DNA of 64,000 nucleotides from Phymatolithon calcareum (GCA_977006965.1 OZ345384.1:1116001-1180000), one strand, 5' to 3'; positions 1 to 11,934 are shown, numbered from the stretch's first letter. The notes: generated by a model not told the origin, from the sequence alone. Made by a program: numbers and translations.

Positions 1-94
1 ACTTAAAGAACCACGCAGCTACGCCCACACGTCCTCTTCCATCTAATATCAGCGATACATTCCCCCTGCCAAGCGGCCATCTGTTACGTATCAT

Positions 95-270
95 TGGATT
101 TGATCACTCTTGCCGAAGTCACTATACCCGGAACTTCGGAGTTTCTGAACAAGCTGTATGACATCATGCCGAAGCCATTACATCCGGACCTCCAGAAATT
201 CTGACCAAGCAAGTTGCATGGACGTCAGGAATCCGAACCCGTCTAACAGCTCCTGCGGCTCTTGGAAACT
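95..270 (+). repeat. Diverged fragment of the upstream repeat R1
   Basis: This stretch aligns loosely with about 24350-24480 and 48070-48210. Shared landmarks are the order 'gccgaag..cac..', 'cggacct.cggagtt.ctgac' and 'gacgtcagg'. It is more diverged than the other two copies and carries no open reading frame. It shows that the R1 repeat is present at least three times in this window. Confidence 0.6.
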
Positions 271-2496
271 CACGACAAAGCGAGACACTGGGATTGATTT
301 GTTGACACTGGCTGATGTGCAGTTAGCTCATTGTTGACTCCAATCATAATTCATGTCACATGGCGAGCTCGCACTCGAACATTCTCATTCCACGCGCATT
401 GACATCACCCCTCGTACCGCTTTCCCCGCCGACCCTCGACTCTGGCCAGATCTTTCCGTCACCGCTTCATCAAGATGCGTTTGGAAACATCATCGGGGGT
501 AGGGGTCTCCGTCATGAGAACCAGATTTTTGCATCTTGTATGAGCTGCTTTCACTGGTCACGTTAGACTGCCCATGACGCCGTCCAGAGGGAGCATGTTC
601 TGCATGCTATGGTTCATCCGACAATGTACATAATTGTGCCCCACTGATAAAATTTTTTCAACAATTCTCTTTTGCACATACTCAACTTCGGAGCCATAGC
701 TCCAATGTTGAGTAGATAAAACAATACGTCCCACATGCCTTGAGCGTACTGAAAGCTGAAGCCGTAGAGAGCTCCTCATCCAAGAAAACAAAAGGTGTTG
801 ATCAGCCGTATTGTCCTAACACCTGATCGCAAATGCGCACCTCCGCCGGGATGTCGCAATCGTTGCGTGCTTCATAGTCTGACTCGCAGGCTCGCAATAA
901 GTGTTCGAGTCCCGCTCCCACATTTTGCTAATGTAAGCAGGACATTGCGAGAGTCTATTCTTGGATACCCTGGTTTCGTCATTCCCTCATCAACTCGTGT
1001 CCATATGTCATTAGAATTTGTCGGAGATAACTATCGCATGTGGCGTCACATTTCTTGAACTTCATCACCGCACACGAACAAAATCTCTTCCTTCCGAGCA
1101 GTAATCGCTAGGTGTGGTCGGTCAATTAAATGAGATGAAGACTACTGTTTGGATGATAATAAGTTATGTACATATTCTCAGCCTCGCGTCGCGGCATCAG
1201 TAGTTGTCACACTTGCCTAATTGATTTCGATCCAAGCACGCAGTTTTGCTCATCTGAGCCCTCCACTCCTGCCCCCTTTCCTGTTACCATCCGTCCCGCG
1301 TTTTTCACTGAACAAAGCTATGTCCTCTCGTCTGCGGCCCCCCGCCATGCTTTCACAGACTCTCCGGTGCCCTCCAGCTGCCGTCATCTTTCAAAGCGAT
1401 CGTTGACGTTTCCATGAGCTACAATGTGCATGTGGAATAAAAACATGTAGGTGCTCCAAATTTAACCTGGGGAATGTCCCTGTACAAAAAATTAATTTTC
1501 GCACGCTACCCGGGAAGTACAACTGATATCCTCACCCTTTTAGTTCGCCGGTGGAGATAGTGCTTTCGTGATGGTTGGAACACATGATGATCTCTTCTGT
1601 CTTTCTGCTGTCCATCTCGTTAGCTGAGATCGAGTCGAATTCTACGCGCGAAGCGCGAGAAGAAAGTTGGATCATGGAAAATACGCGGCCAGGCAGATGG
1701 AGAGGACTATTGGCCTTCACGTCGTAGTGCTACAGGAAGGGGCAACACCGGCAGGAAAACTCACCTGACCGGAGGCATCCCTTCCTTCAACGCCACTCAC
1801 TCGGTACACCCAGACAGCGCTCTCTCACTGGATGATTGCCGCTACCCACAGTTTTGCAGAAAAAAGTTGTGGCAAATTCCACTGTTCGGCCCTCCCCACT
1901 TCGATCACGCATAACCTTTTTATCTGCATTCCACATAGGCAGTTTCCACTCCACAACAAGGCCGTGCTCTAGTGCGATGAATTTCTACCAAAATTGGACA
2001 CCGATTAAAAGTCACATCGCCTGTTGAAGACGCTATCGTCCCACCCTTATGCTCTCGTGCAACCCACAAAACAAAGTTTACAATCCGCTCTACCAACCCG
2101 AAAACTCTATTCCTTTGTCTACACCCTACTATCGTGGCCGCCTGTCCGACGTCTTTTGCTGGAATTCTCAACTTGGCTACTCGTCTCGTGCGCGCATGTC
2201 ATTATCCAATGCCGGCAGATATGGCCCTGCATTTCCTGGGTGCACTTTTTCGCTCCGGTCCCCATAACACCGGTCTGGCCATCGTGGTCGGCGGAATCCA
2301 CCCTTGTGCCTGTCGCAGTCCATGCAAAGCCGGCGTCGACATCACGAAGCCGGCCACGCAACCGGTGTAGTGTTTCTGACCCATCTTCGAATCCCGCCAT
2401 ATCGTCGAACTTGCGCACCCACTACTATCCGACGACCAGGCTTTGCTCCAAATTGTCTGCCCTTTGTCCTCACGGTGCGAGAAACAACTCTGAACG
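271..2496. other. No recognisable gene or element
   Basis: No frame gives a recognisable protein, and I see no terminal repeats. A 204-codon plus-strand frame at 2024-2638 overlaps the next gene out of frame and has no family resemblance. A short frame at 2134-2370 and the stretch around 2390-2480 read like protein in the frame of the next gene but are split by stop codons, so an upstream exon of that gene cannot be excluded. Confidence 0.4.
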
Positions 2497-3627
2497 ATGT
2501 CGACATACTCGGACTCAGACTCGCTACGCAACGAGCGTTTCACACGTACGAAGCACTTGTTCAACGGGGTCTGGGAGGATGATGCGGACTCCGACGCCAC
2601 AATCGACCTTGACGACGAGACTCCCTTCATCCGCATAGAGCATGACATCGCCGTGATGTACTATGGCAAATATCGCATGTACGACCTGGAACTTGTGTCT
2701 GGCATTCGGACAGATGACCGTATGTACACATTCAGAGGTGACATCATCCCCAACCACGATGTCGTCAAGGTGTACAAGGAAATCACGCGTGTACTGGACG
2801 CAAAAATCCTCTCATTTCCCGGAACCTACGGCTGCTCTACAAACTATACTGGCGTGCAGGACGCAGTCTGTCAGGCCGACGATGTGGTGCCGTACTACTA
2901 CACGGATGAGAGCCCTCTCAGGGGCACTGTGGACTTTGACAAAATGCTGCCTGTCGATGAGGATGAGCAGCGTCGCGTGATTATTGTGAATGTTACGCGT
3001 GGAGGAACGCGGCTGAGTGATCAGGGGGTGATTCCGGAAAATAGCGTCATCTATCTAGCGGGAGAGCATACGCCTGAGCAGCATGCGATTTTCGAGCAAC
3101 GATTTGCCTCACATCGTGACAGAATTCACAATGACGATAATTCCAAACATGACGCACACGCCACTCCGATCGGAGAACGTAAACAGAACGCCGCGAGAGT
3201 GGATCGCATGCAGGAAGCGACAGAGATGAACATCGCTCTAAACAGTACGAAGGAGAAGCAGTGTCAGACGGACGGTGGGGGCAATGGAAGCGAAGGGAAT
3301 TGGAGCGGAAACAGCGCGGATCGCGCGGAGGAGGCGGCAGTGACGGACGTCAACCTCGATGCGGTAACCGAGGTTGCGGATCCGCCCCACCTTCCCCCCG
3401 CGCAGGTCGGCGACAATAACATGCATACACCGGTGGTAGTGCAGATGCATCCGCGTCGTTCTCCCAAGGGTACGGCTTCGGTCGGGGAGGGTGTGAACGA
3501 ACATGTATGCCGGAGTGAATCGCGGATGATCGGGCTGGGGGAAGGATGTGGGTTGGATGAAGATACGATGATTTGCAAGCAATTGTCGACCGTGGTCGTA
3601 TCGAATCGTCATCCATGGGCTCCGTGA
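2497..3627 (+). CDS. Hypothetical protein, 376 aa, acidic, intronless
   Basis: I do not recognise the family. The frame is uninterrupted for 376 codons. The first half (about residues 1-215) looks folded, with acidic patches (residues 24-42), aromatic residues around 'VMYYGKYRMYDLEL', and a segment beginning 'RRVIIVNVTRGGTRL'. The remainder is low-complexity and polar, rich in Asn, Gly, Glu and His, and probably disordered. There is no signal peptide or membrane segment. The ATG at 2497 was chosen because it follows an in-frame stop and opens the continuous frame. Base use resembles the host genes at the right end (C-rich first part, G-rich second part) and is unlike the AT-richer duplicated kinase genes. 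It lies about 115 bp left of the duplication boundary, so it may be ordinary chromosomal sequence. The product remains uncertain. Confidence 0.5.
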   Translation: MSTYSDSDSLRNERFTRTKHLFNGVWEDDADSDATIDLDDETPFIRIEHDIAVMYYGKYRMYDLELVSGIRTDDRMYTFRGDIIPNHDVVKVYKEITRVLDAKILSFPGTYGCSTNYTGVQDAVCQADDVVPYYYTDESPLRGTVDFDKMLPVDEDEQRRVIIVNVTRGGTRLSDQGVIPENSVIYLAGEHTPEQHAIFEQRFASHRDRIHNDDNSKHDAHATPIGERKQNAARVDRMQEATEMNIALNSTKEKQCQTDGGGNGSEGNWSGNSADRAEEAAVTDVNLDAVTEVADPPHLPPAQVGDNNMHTPVVVQMHPRRSPKGTASVGEGVNEHVCRSESRMIGLGEGCGLDEDTMICKQLSTVVVSNRHPWAP

Positions 3628-3741
3628 TGTGTAGTATCTCGCCAGACGTCTTTGAATCTCAGGCGCATTGAGGGAATTAGATTGGGCCGCGGAAGTTTGG
3701 ATGGGGTGAGTGCGGATGCTTGTTATTGATTGGGCATGTTT

Positions 3742-5168
3742 ATGTAGTATGCGTGTGTGACGTGTGTTTCTGTTTCTGTTGTTGTTCCAATGATAAAAAT
3801 ATTTTGGCTCCGCTCCAGGTGTCGCCACATAAAGCGCGTGAGACAAATCAGCGAAGCGCACGGGTAGGACAAGATGGGGCGGAGAAGTGACGGCACGGCA
3901 TGAAGAGGAGCAATGTGATGAGATGAACGGGCACGGCAAGCTGGCGCGCAAAAGGGGCGACAGGACACGAAAACAAGCGGGTAACGCGAAAAGGTGAATG
4001 ACTGGGAGGCATTGCATGCACCCTGCGAATTCGCTTGGCATCGACAGCGGGAAGTACAGCACGCAACGAACACACGGGACGAAGACGCGAGAGCATCAAC
4101 GACTGTCTTTCTCGAGGCATCGAGCGCTAGCGTTGGCTATATGCAAAAGCGAAGGGCCCAAACAGAAGCTGGTAGCAGTGTTGACGATGCACACTATGCC
4201 ATGAAGAATGTCCGATAGAGCGGTGATGCGAGGACAGAGCGCATCCGGCAGTACCACAAGAAAGGGTAAACAAGACCACAGGAGCTGCGGAAGAGCGAAT
4301 GCAAGCGGGCAGCAGAAAACAACAGTGTGAACGGTCGCACCAATTAAACGTGTATGGCGGCTACATGAGGAGAAGAGCCGGAGCAGATCGCAAAAAAGGA
4401 CGAAAAGCACACCGGATGTCCATAAAGAGATGCCGCCCCCGTAAGAGCACGGCAAAGCCAGAATAGCCAGTCCAACGGCGCGGGTAGAGGCGAGCGCAAG
4501 CCGGGGCAGCCAATGACCTGGCCTCCTTCCCGCAGCAGATGCGGAGGAAGCGTGCTTTACCACTTTCGGCCACAAAAGTCACCAAAATTGAAGGAAATGC
4601 CACGCAGCAGACGGCCCGTTCGCGCGCCGAATCGCAGGCTGTGTTGCACAACGCACAGGCGACGGATCATCCGTAATGTTGCTGAATGCTCCTCACGCAG
4701 TGCGTCATGAAACATGCAAGGCAACGCAGCTTTTTCCCGCCGGTGCACCTGAGAACGTGAGGGACTGCTGCGAATTTGCATCTCCTGTACGACCTACAGT
4801 CAATGGTGGCAGCGCAGTGCATTGCGCGCGAGTGTGTTCCTTAGTGGCGCCCATTCGTAGAACTGTGATTCCGCCCCGCTAAATGCATTGAGAAGCGCCA
4901 AATTCAGCTGCATGGCGAATTCACCGAAACCCTTTCAGACCGCTCGACAGCCGTATCCACGCGCACCTACCGCATGCAAACTCTCGCAACGGCACCGTTG
5001 AGATGCAGGTTGCGATGTTAGTCAAGGTTGGCTTGGCTGAGGACGAGCTAAGCCGTTGCAACGTGGCGAAAGTATCATAGCGTTACCGAAGAGCACACCA
5101 CAGTCTTCATGGAAGAGGCAGCAGGGCTTCTGACGCAGGCAAGGGATTATTGACTGGTAATATGATAC
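3742..5168 (+). repeat. Repeat R2, copy A: left arm of the segmental duplication
   Basis: This block matches 25322-26752 almost base for base apart from small indels, beginning at 'ttgggcatg' and ending at 'gggattattgactggtaat'. Frames on both strands (for example minus 4096-4575 and 3848-4120) are partly shared between copies but carry indels and have no family resemblance, so I treat the block as non-coding. A short piece near the end also recurs at about 49080-49135. In copy B the block is preceded by R1; here R1 is absent and R2 follows the hypothetical gene. Confidence 0.85.
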
Positions 5169-5172
5169 CTAG

Positions 5173-6443
5173 TGTCTATTATCCCATAAGGATTAATTAA
5201 TCCTTTTTTCAGTACCATGTTTCACTGTAAACCGCTCGTATTTACAACCAATGGACAGCGGGAATCGATTCAGCGCCTTTGTGATTGGTTTGGAGGCGAG
5301 AGTCGCCTTCTAGGTCAACCTATGGCAGCCTTGAACTGCAAAGAGGGCAACGGCGCCATGACGCTTGCAAGCTCAAGGCCACGCTGCACCCAACCATGTC
5401 GACTCTTGCAAAACAGCAGATTGGCGCGCGTGTACACGCCAAGGCACAACTTGCGTTGGGAGAAGTGGAGTCTAAGCGCTTCTTCGGGTCGCTTTATAAG
5501 GAAACTCTGGTGTCTGGGACGGTGCTGAGGGTGTAAACGGAGGCCGGAAAGGGGAGGGTGCGCATCTTCCTCACCGTGGGGTGGGAGTCTCTGGCTGGCC
5601 AGCGAGACAGGCGCATCAGCGTGGCGGAGATGGCCATGGTCTGGGTCGACCGCGAGCGGCGGTACTTTATTTCGTCCGCGTCCAGTGGTGCAGCAGGAAC
5701 CGCGCACGAGCGCCTGCGCTGGCGCCAGACCGGGACCGGCCCGGAGCGCGTTGCACTCACCGTTGAGTAGCCTCAGTGTTCTGAGATCTATTACTCCGCC
5801 TGTGCGCGCATTGATCAGCACAACCGCTGTCGACAGGACGACCTGGGGCTGGAGCGAACATACGTGACGCACGATTGGTCTGCGAGGGTAGGCTTTTCTC
5901 TTCTGGGTATGGTCATTGTCGACGCATGGTTGCTACACACGGGCTGGAGAGGGCCGCTGCAAACGATGATACAGAACGAATTCTATGAACAGCTAGCCCT
6001 GGATCTGGTGGACAACAACTACGAGGCGGTCGGGCTACGCGATCGCATGTCAGTTGCTGAAGACGCGGTTGTGTTGACCCCGACGTCAGGCCTCGGCCCG
6101 CACGCAATGCCGTCAAAGAAAAGGAAAAGGACTCGCGACGGTACGGAGACATCGGCGCGGGCGCAGAAGGATTGTGTTTTGTGCGGCAAGAGGACGACGC
6201 GAGAGTGCTCTCAGTGTCGAGAAGAGTGCTCAAAAGAGGTCTTCATATGCGACTCGTCCAAAAGAAGGATATGCTTCACATCTCACTTGCATTCTAAACA
6301 CTCGTAAAGCAAAATAAAGGGACCTCTTCTGTGAAAAACTGGGGTTTTTAGTACTTGCCAGTACCCCTCCACCTACTATATCATGAGGATTAATTAATCC
6401 AAAGACGCGGATTAATTAATCCAAATAACGGGGATAATAGACA
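5173..6443 (+). mobile_element. PiggyBac-superfamily-like DNA transposon with CTAG flanks
   Basis: The element is 1271 bp with terminal inverted repeats beginning TGTCTATTATCCC. It sits between two CTAG tetranucleotides (5169-5172 and 6444-6447). Copy B of the duplication has the empty site with one CTAG near 26757, so the insertion and duplication are directly visible. Copies of the palindrome GGATTAATTAATCC lie just inside the ends (one on the left, two on the right). The interior holds a broken transposase of the DDE_Tnp_1_7 type. TA or TAG duplications cannot be distinguished from CTAG on sequence alone. Known piggyBac elements use TTAA, so this target is atypical. Confidence 0.8.
5285..6307 (+). 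pseudogene. PiggyBac-type (DDE_Tnp_1_7) transposase remnant
   Basis: A single frame runs from about 5285 to 6307 with two nonsense codons, TAA at 5534-5536 and TAG at 5768-5770. The readable part contains 'FFGSLYKETLVSGTVLRV', 'ERRYFISSASS', 'RLRWRQT' and 'ARIDQHNRCRQDDL' followed by 'THDWSARVGFSLLGM'. This matches the C-terminal half of the DDE_1_7 fold, where the aligned '(V/I)D.H(D/N)' precedes the last helices. The C-terminus has paired CxxC motifs and a final His-rich segment, like the cysteine-rich domain that lets piggyBac transposases bind their ends. The N-terminal part of the family is missing, and the protein is too short to be active. It lies wholly inside the CTAG-flanked element. 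Confidence 0.75.
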
Positions 6444-6503
6444 CTAGTGATACGTAATGATCGTCGTGAAACCTGTTTCCACAGCGAAATTAATTACATA
6501 CTA

Positions 6504-8324
6504 CAGTCAACCCTCGATAACTGGATCCTCTTTAAGCGTATAACCTCGGTTTTTAGAATATTGCATGCGTCCACCAAATTCGTTTAGCCCAAAATTTATC
6601 GAACTTTTAATATATTCAGAATACTCACTTAGTAGAATATCCTGAGTGCCGATGCACGGCGCATACCTTAAAAATGTATAAAATATTGAGCACATGTCAC
6701 GGAGCATATTCTGCACAGTACCACTTGTCCACAGAATGTAGTAAGGCACAGCCAGGGGAATGTAAGAAGGGGAGGAAAGCAAAGCGTATGACAACCGAAA
6801 TTTGTACAAGCACAATAGCGCTCTTTATTTGAAACTATGGACTCGCATCAAAAAAACATATATGAAACCAGATTTACTGTCCAAAATGTACGCTTGTATT
6901 CGCCGCAGTGAATTTCAGGGGGGCCAATAATTGCGCGTCCATTCTGTGGTCAAAAATAATGACCAAACAGAAAGATTAGATATGGGCACAGCTTGTGCAC
7001 ATAAGCGGGATTTTGTGCCAGTAGTTTCGAACAGCTCGGCTGACGCCAACGCACAAAGTGCATCGATTAAGGCGTTGGAGCTGCATAGATGCTGTCAGGT
7101 GCTTAGCGCTCTATAATCAGTGAGCGCTTATTGGTTGAAGTTCTCGAATACACAGTAGCAGGTGTACAAGAGTACATTAAATTCACTAATTTTGCTGATA
7201 CGTGAATTCCATCATAATTTTGTCTGCAGAAACGACTACGGATTTTTATTTATTTTTTTGATGCATTAAAATTCTGCTTTCCTCCCCTTCTTACATTCCC
7301 CTAGCACAGCCCTCCATTTCCATAGCGGCCAGACCTCGGTAAGAGTGCTCGAGTGTACGCACATCTTATTACCGATCGCGTCTACGGCGACTGTTGACAC
7401 TGCGCCAGCATTCAGCCGTCCATAGTGGTAGCAGTCTCGATCCCGACAATGCTGTCGAACACGATTTTAGCTACCACATAATCTTCGAATGGGGATAAAG
7501 TCATCAGAGACCCAGCTCTTTAAAGCTGCGCTTGCGCTCCTGTAGGCCTCTAAATTCATGGAAACCCCAATCTAGTTAGTGCCGCCCCATCCACAACTGC
7601 AAATGTGAGAATTTCTACAATTGCATCACCAACCTCTTCTTTGTAATCCGGATTTTCAGCGTAAGCAAGTACGTCTGCAATTAGCATGCGAATACCAGTT
7701 ATCCCTGCTACATCGCGCCTGCGCAAGCCCCTTTGTATCTCTGTCAACCGCGGAGCCACCATCTACTTTCGTGATTTTCCGGTCGGTCCGTCGCCATCTT
7801 CGAAAAGCGCTCCAGGCGCTTCCGGGCTTATTGTTGTACCATCCAGCGTGACTAGTTCCTCTGTATCCTCTGCGTGAAGTCTGTCGCTGCCAATGGCGTC
7901 CATATTCCCAACTCTGACCGCGGTTCCAAAAGCGTGATACCACCTGACGGCTCGTCAGATTCTCCAACCTTATAAACACTTCAAGCACATTATCTGCCAC
8001 AATTGGTTCATACTGTACGCATGCGCAACGGTTACGCAGATACGCACTAATACATCGGTGTCACCATGATCCTCCAGTTATGTTGCAGTTCCGGGCCGCA
8101 CAGTTCCCACGGGCCTAATGCCGTCAACAATTGCAACTATTGAAATTTATACTATCGCATCACCATCCGCTTCTCTGCTCCCTGGATTCTCAGATTCGCG
8201 CACATGGGCTGCTGAGCTACACGTGTAGTCTTTGCGATATGATATGAATTCACTCTTGGAATATCCTCGATATCTGGATTTCTGACTCCGCGACCGAAGC
8301 TATTCAGTTATCGAGGGTTTTCTG
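6504..8324. mobile_element. Pogo/Tigger-like DNA transposon, non-autonomous, TA duplication
   Basis: The ends are inverted repeats of the form CAG..AACCCTCGATAACTG, typical of pogo/Tigger/Fot elements. The TA dinucleotide is duplicated (6502-6503 and 8325-8326), and copy B has the uninterrupted site at about 26820. The 1821-bp interior has no intact transposase. It includes a roughly 40-bp inverted repeat (about 6743-6786 against 7275-7308) and a minus-strand region, 7556-8190, that repeats a 'GDAIVEI..AVVDG'-like phrase in broken frames. This is probably an internally rearranged derivative moved by an autonomous relative; the intact transposase at 19533-21449 has different terminal repeats and is not its obvious source. 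Confidence 0.75.
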
Positions 8325-8406
8325 TAAAATACTGCAGGCTCGACCTGCAAGACAGGAGGAGCCGATGAATGCACATCGAAGCTTATCGACTACATCGTCT
8401 TCCCCC

Positions 8407-9665
8407 GGAGGGTGCGGGAAATATCGAAACTCCAATATTACGAAGAACATGGTGTCGGTCAATAACCGTGAAAAATGGTCGGGATGAAAAACAAGGTCTT
8501 TTGTGACCCTGTCCTTTACTTCTTCTCGAGTCTGCTAGTCAGAACTTCGGCAGGGGCTTATGTAGAGCAAAGGAGTGCTGCCTAATTGCAGTACTCGGTA
8601 GTCACAAGTCATGTGCTACCCATGATGTTAAATGGTAAGACTAGTAAAGGTTGAATTGTGCTTAGGAGTGTGTCCGTAAGTTGTCACCTTGGGAAAACCA
8701 TCATACATCGGAACAATCATGTACCGTGTTGATGTAGTATTGACAGTGACCCAAGACACATGGAACACGTTCAGGGAATTAACGAATAAGCGTAAGCAAC
8801 GAAAACATGTGACTAATAGCGTAGCAGAGCTTTTCTTTTCAAAATGATGCTATATATGATACACAATATTGTATTTTGCAATTGCTTTTCCCAAATCTAT
8901 ATCGGTGCAGCGAGGGCTTGTTTCATTTTGTGATTACATGCGTTACGGAACGAAACGGCTACTCGGGAAATTTGTCAAGCGAAACTTTCGCGTCGACAAA
9001 ACAGGCCATCGAAAGTTTCGCTTTCTTGTTTCTGTCGAGGCGAAAGTTTGTAGACGAAGCGTTGCAATGCCATCGTTCTTAGCGAAACTTTGCTCTCTGA
9101 TGTTGGAACTACCAAGTTTTGGCAAAAAAAGGGTAGAAAGTGCTCCGCGTCCTGGCGAAAGTTGCAAGCGAAAGTCGAAAGTTTCGCAAAAAACGCGAAA
9201 GTTTTGATTTCTCAGAGCACGTTTCGCATGGAAAATGAGAGGCATTTTCAGATTTTTTCATATCGATCGCCAGATCTCATTGAGTACTACAAAGTTTCGC
9301 TAAATAATTGAGTGTTGCTCAAGTCTTGAGCAGAATATAGCCAATGAAAGTCAGGCGCTCGGCGAAAGTTTCGATTATGGCAAATTCGTGACACGTGTTC
9401 TTGGCGAAACTTTCGCGAACTTTCGCTTGGCAAATCCGGATCCGTAACTTTTCGTATCATATCATGGTTTTGTACATGAATACATTGTTCACGTCCCAGC
9501 AATAACATTCCATACGTATGGTCCAGCAGTTCACGCTCTCGGCGATAGATATTCATGATCCGCAAAATCTATCTGCTTATTGCGCAGGTCGATAAAAATT
9601 ATCAGCTCCCTCAAGAAGTAGTAAAATCAAAATTACCTCAATTTTCGATATTTCCCGCATCCCCC
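8407..9665. mobile_element. DNA transposon with GGRGGGTGCGGG termini, non-coding
   Basis: Inverted termini GGAGGGTGCGGGAAATATCG (left) and the complementary sequence ending in CCCCCC (right) bound about 1.26 kb that is absent from copy B. The insertion lies in a C-run, so the target duplication cannot be resolved. The interior encodes nothing recognisable. From about 8940 to 9430 it contains ten or more copies of a GCGAAAGTTTCGC-type motif in both orientations, which look like subterminal transposase-binding repeats. Related termini occur at 13129-14520 and near 24086-24105. The superfamily is not assigned. Confidence 0.65.
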
Positions 9666-11652
9666 CGGGTGATTCCTCGCTCCGCACTGCCATTATCACG
9701 CGGCGAGACGAAGATGGAGCCGATAAGCTTCGCGATTACGCTCGTCGACACGGCGCTGAAGCTTGCGAACTCTTTGGGTTCCCGCATTTCGAACAGTCGA
9801 GAAAACTCAGCCACCTGTTTCGCTTTAGTTTCCCGAATCACTTCGGTCAAAGCCGTTCTCGAGAATCATGATGGGGCTAACGTCGGTACAGAGATTCAAG
9901 TTACCAAAGCCTGGACGCGAGCTCACGCGCGCATCATCGAAACATTTCGCGAAGTAGTTGACGGGCTGGAAGAAGCGGAAGCAGATCTGCGCCGCGTGAA
10001 ACCGATGCGCTTCTTTAAGGCGAACGCTATTGCCGCATCCCTACAAACCTTGGTGGATAAGGTTGTCCAGCTACAGAAGGAACTTGACCTCATGGGTTTG
10101 TTCGCCGCTGTTGCACTTCAAAACTCAACCCACACACTGTGCTTGAAGTCCCTTCTGCACAAACTTGACAGCGAACAGGCACAGATTCACGGCAAATTAT
10201 CGAATATCGATCAAATGTTTGGCAAGCTTCTGAACGATCCGCACGCTTTCACAGACACCATAAAGATGCTCGTTGACTCTCCTGTCGAGGAAGGTTCAGC
10301 TGCTGTTGCCGGTGTTGTTTTAAGAAGTGTTCAAACGTATGCCATGAACCGCAGTGCAACCTCAGTTCAGCAGCGAGGATGTCCGCTCGTGGAGATCGAT
10401 GAAGAAGAGGACGTCAAGCGCATGGAGAATCTCGACAGAGATATCAGAAAGTATCTTGACCGCCTTCAGACGAGCTCGCTATCGATGGAAGAGAAACTCG
10501 AGACTGCGTCCGTTGTCGAGCAACTTTGGAGCATGTGGCGGGTTCATCCAGCCGACATTGAGTTTTCTCGAGACGAGTTCGGCGAGCGAATTGAAATTGG
10601 CGATGGTGGCTTCGGGCGTGTTTATGAGGGTTCGAAGATTATTCGGGACACAGATGGAAATATCATGCACAATACTGCCGTGGCTATAAAGGTCCTCACC
10701 AGGGAAGCTGCTCGTCCCAGTATGCGAATTTCATTCTTAAGAGAGGTTCTCCTTTTGCAGCACGCCGATCATTCCTGTATTGTCAAGTTTATGGGTGCAT
10801 TCTGGCCAATGAGCACCACAGGAAGCTCTGCGCATGCTTCTAGACCGTACATTGCCACTGAACTCATGACCTGCAGTCTTGCGGATGCGAGGGAGACACA
10901 CGGAGCTGATATTCTCCGAAGCTCAAACACGCAGCTTCAGGTTCTCATATCTGTCTCCAAGGCCCTAGAGTTTTTGCATGGGAAGAGGATCGTACATCAG
11001 GATATCAAACCAGAAAATGTGTTGGTTCGCATTGCAAGCGGTGAATTGCTCGCCGCAAAAGTGACTGATTTTGGTGTTTCAAGAATCGTGCGTCGAACGA
11101 TTTCAAGGTCAAGAGCAAAGACGACTTTAAATGGCGCTGGAACTACGGTGTATATGGCACCTGAGGCAATCCTTCGTCGTGGTACCACCGCGAGTTCTGT
11201 TGATACGTGGAGTTTTGGAATGCTTATGGGCTACATCTTACTAGATGAGCAGTCGCCTTTCTGGAGCATGTCGGAACTTGAAATAGAAAGAGCGGCAGAG
11301 GAGAACAGAATGGACATCATTGCGGCCTCATGGGCTTCAAAATTACACATCCAAATCTCCTCTCTCTGTGCATTTCGTGTCTAAAGTCGGATCCCGAAAG
11401 TCGACCGCTTATGAGCAGTGTCAGGGCGTCTTTGGAACGTATTCGCTGCGAGATGGATACGACTGTCGACTACGAGGAAGCTTTGAAGCTTCTTCAAGAC
11501 TCTTCAATCTCTCCAAAGGCTTCGACAGAAGCTCTCAATATGCTAGAAAAAGCTTCGCACGCGGGTAATCTCGATGCTCAGGATTATCTTGGGTTCTGTT
11601 CCGTGACTGGAAATGGCAGCGAGATGGACACGAAAAAGGGGTCCGATCTCAT

Positions 11653-11912
11653 TCATTCATTTTTCCTTTTCCCCTAATGGGTCTAGCAGCGATTCGAGGG
11701 TCTGAGTTTTTTCCACTCTATTCTATTGTTAGCGAGCTGGACTGCGGTTTGGACGTCTAGGCTAGGTAGGTCACCAAAGATTGATTCAGGTGTTGGTCTG
11801 ACGCATTAAACTTACAGCTTCCCGAATGCTTTCTCTGCCTCCTGCACTCCCCTTTCGGGGCGCGTCCCCTCGCAGCAACCGAGGGGATCCTGTGCCGCGC
11901 GCGAGTGCGTGC
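11653..11912 (-). mobile_element. Short LINE-derived retroposon (family LINE-A), minus strand
   Basis: This 260-bp insertion is flanked by a 14-bp direct repeat, GGGTCCGATCTCAT, at 11639-11652 and 11913-11926. Read on the minus strand it starts with a GC-rich head containing two hairpins, continues into a LINE 3' end and finishes in (GAAT)n. It matches 50842-51337 on the opposite strand but lacks about 220 bp from the middle. It has the same 5' start as that copy, which makes it look like a defined small element and not a random truncation. It interrupts the Sel1 region of kinase copy A. Confidence 0.8.
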
Positions 11913-11934
11913 GGGTCCGATCTCATATAAAATC

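Noticed and set aside
2024-2638. 204-codon plus-strand frame
   Set aside because: It overlaps the 376-aa gene out of frame, has no domain resemblance, and its composition (Ser, Thr, Arg) is typical of a shadow in GC-rich coding sequence.
4096-4575. 159-codon minus-strand frame in repeat R2
   Set aside because: The counterpart in copy B is shifted and interrupted by indels that are not multiples of three, so the frame is not conserved.
9555-9713. Upstream extension of the kinase frame in copy A
   Set aside because: This part lies in and beyond the right terminus of the GGGTGCGGG transposon and is not shared with copy B; the first common ATG is 9714.
11653-11912. Possible self-cleaving ribozyme in the LINE-A head
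   Set aside because: There are two hairpins, but I could not place the conserved core of a hammerhead (CUGANGA) or a convincing HDV-like double pseudoknot.
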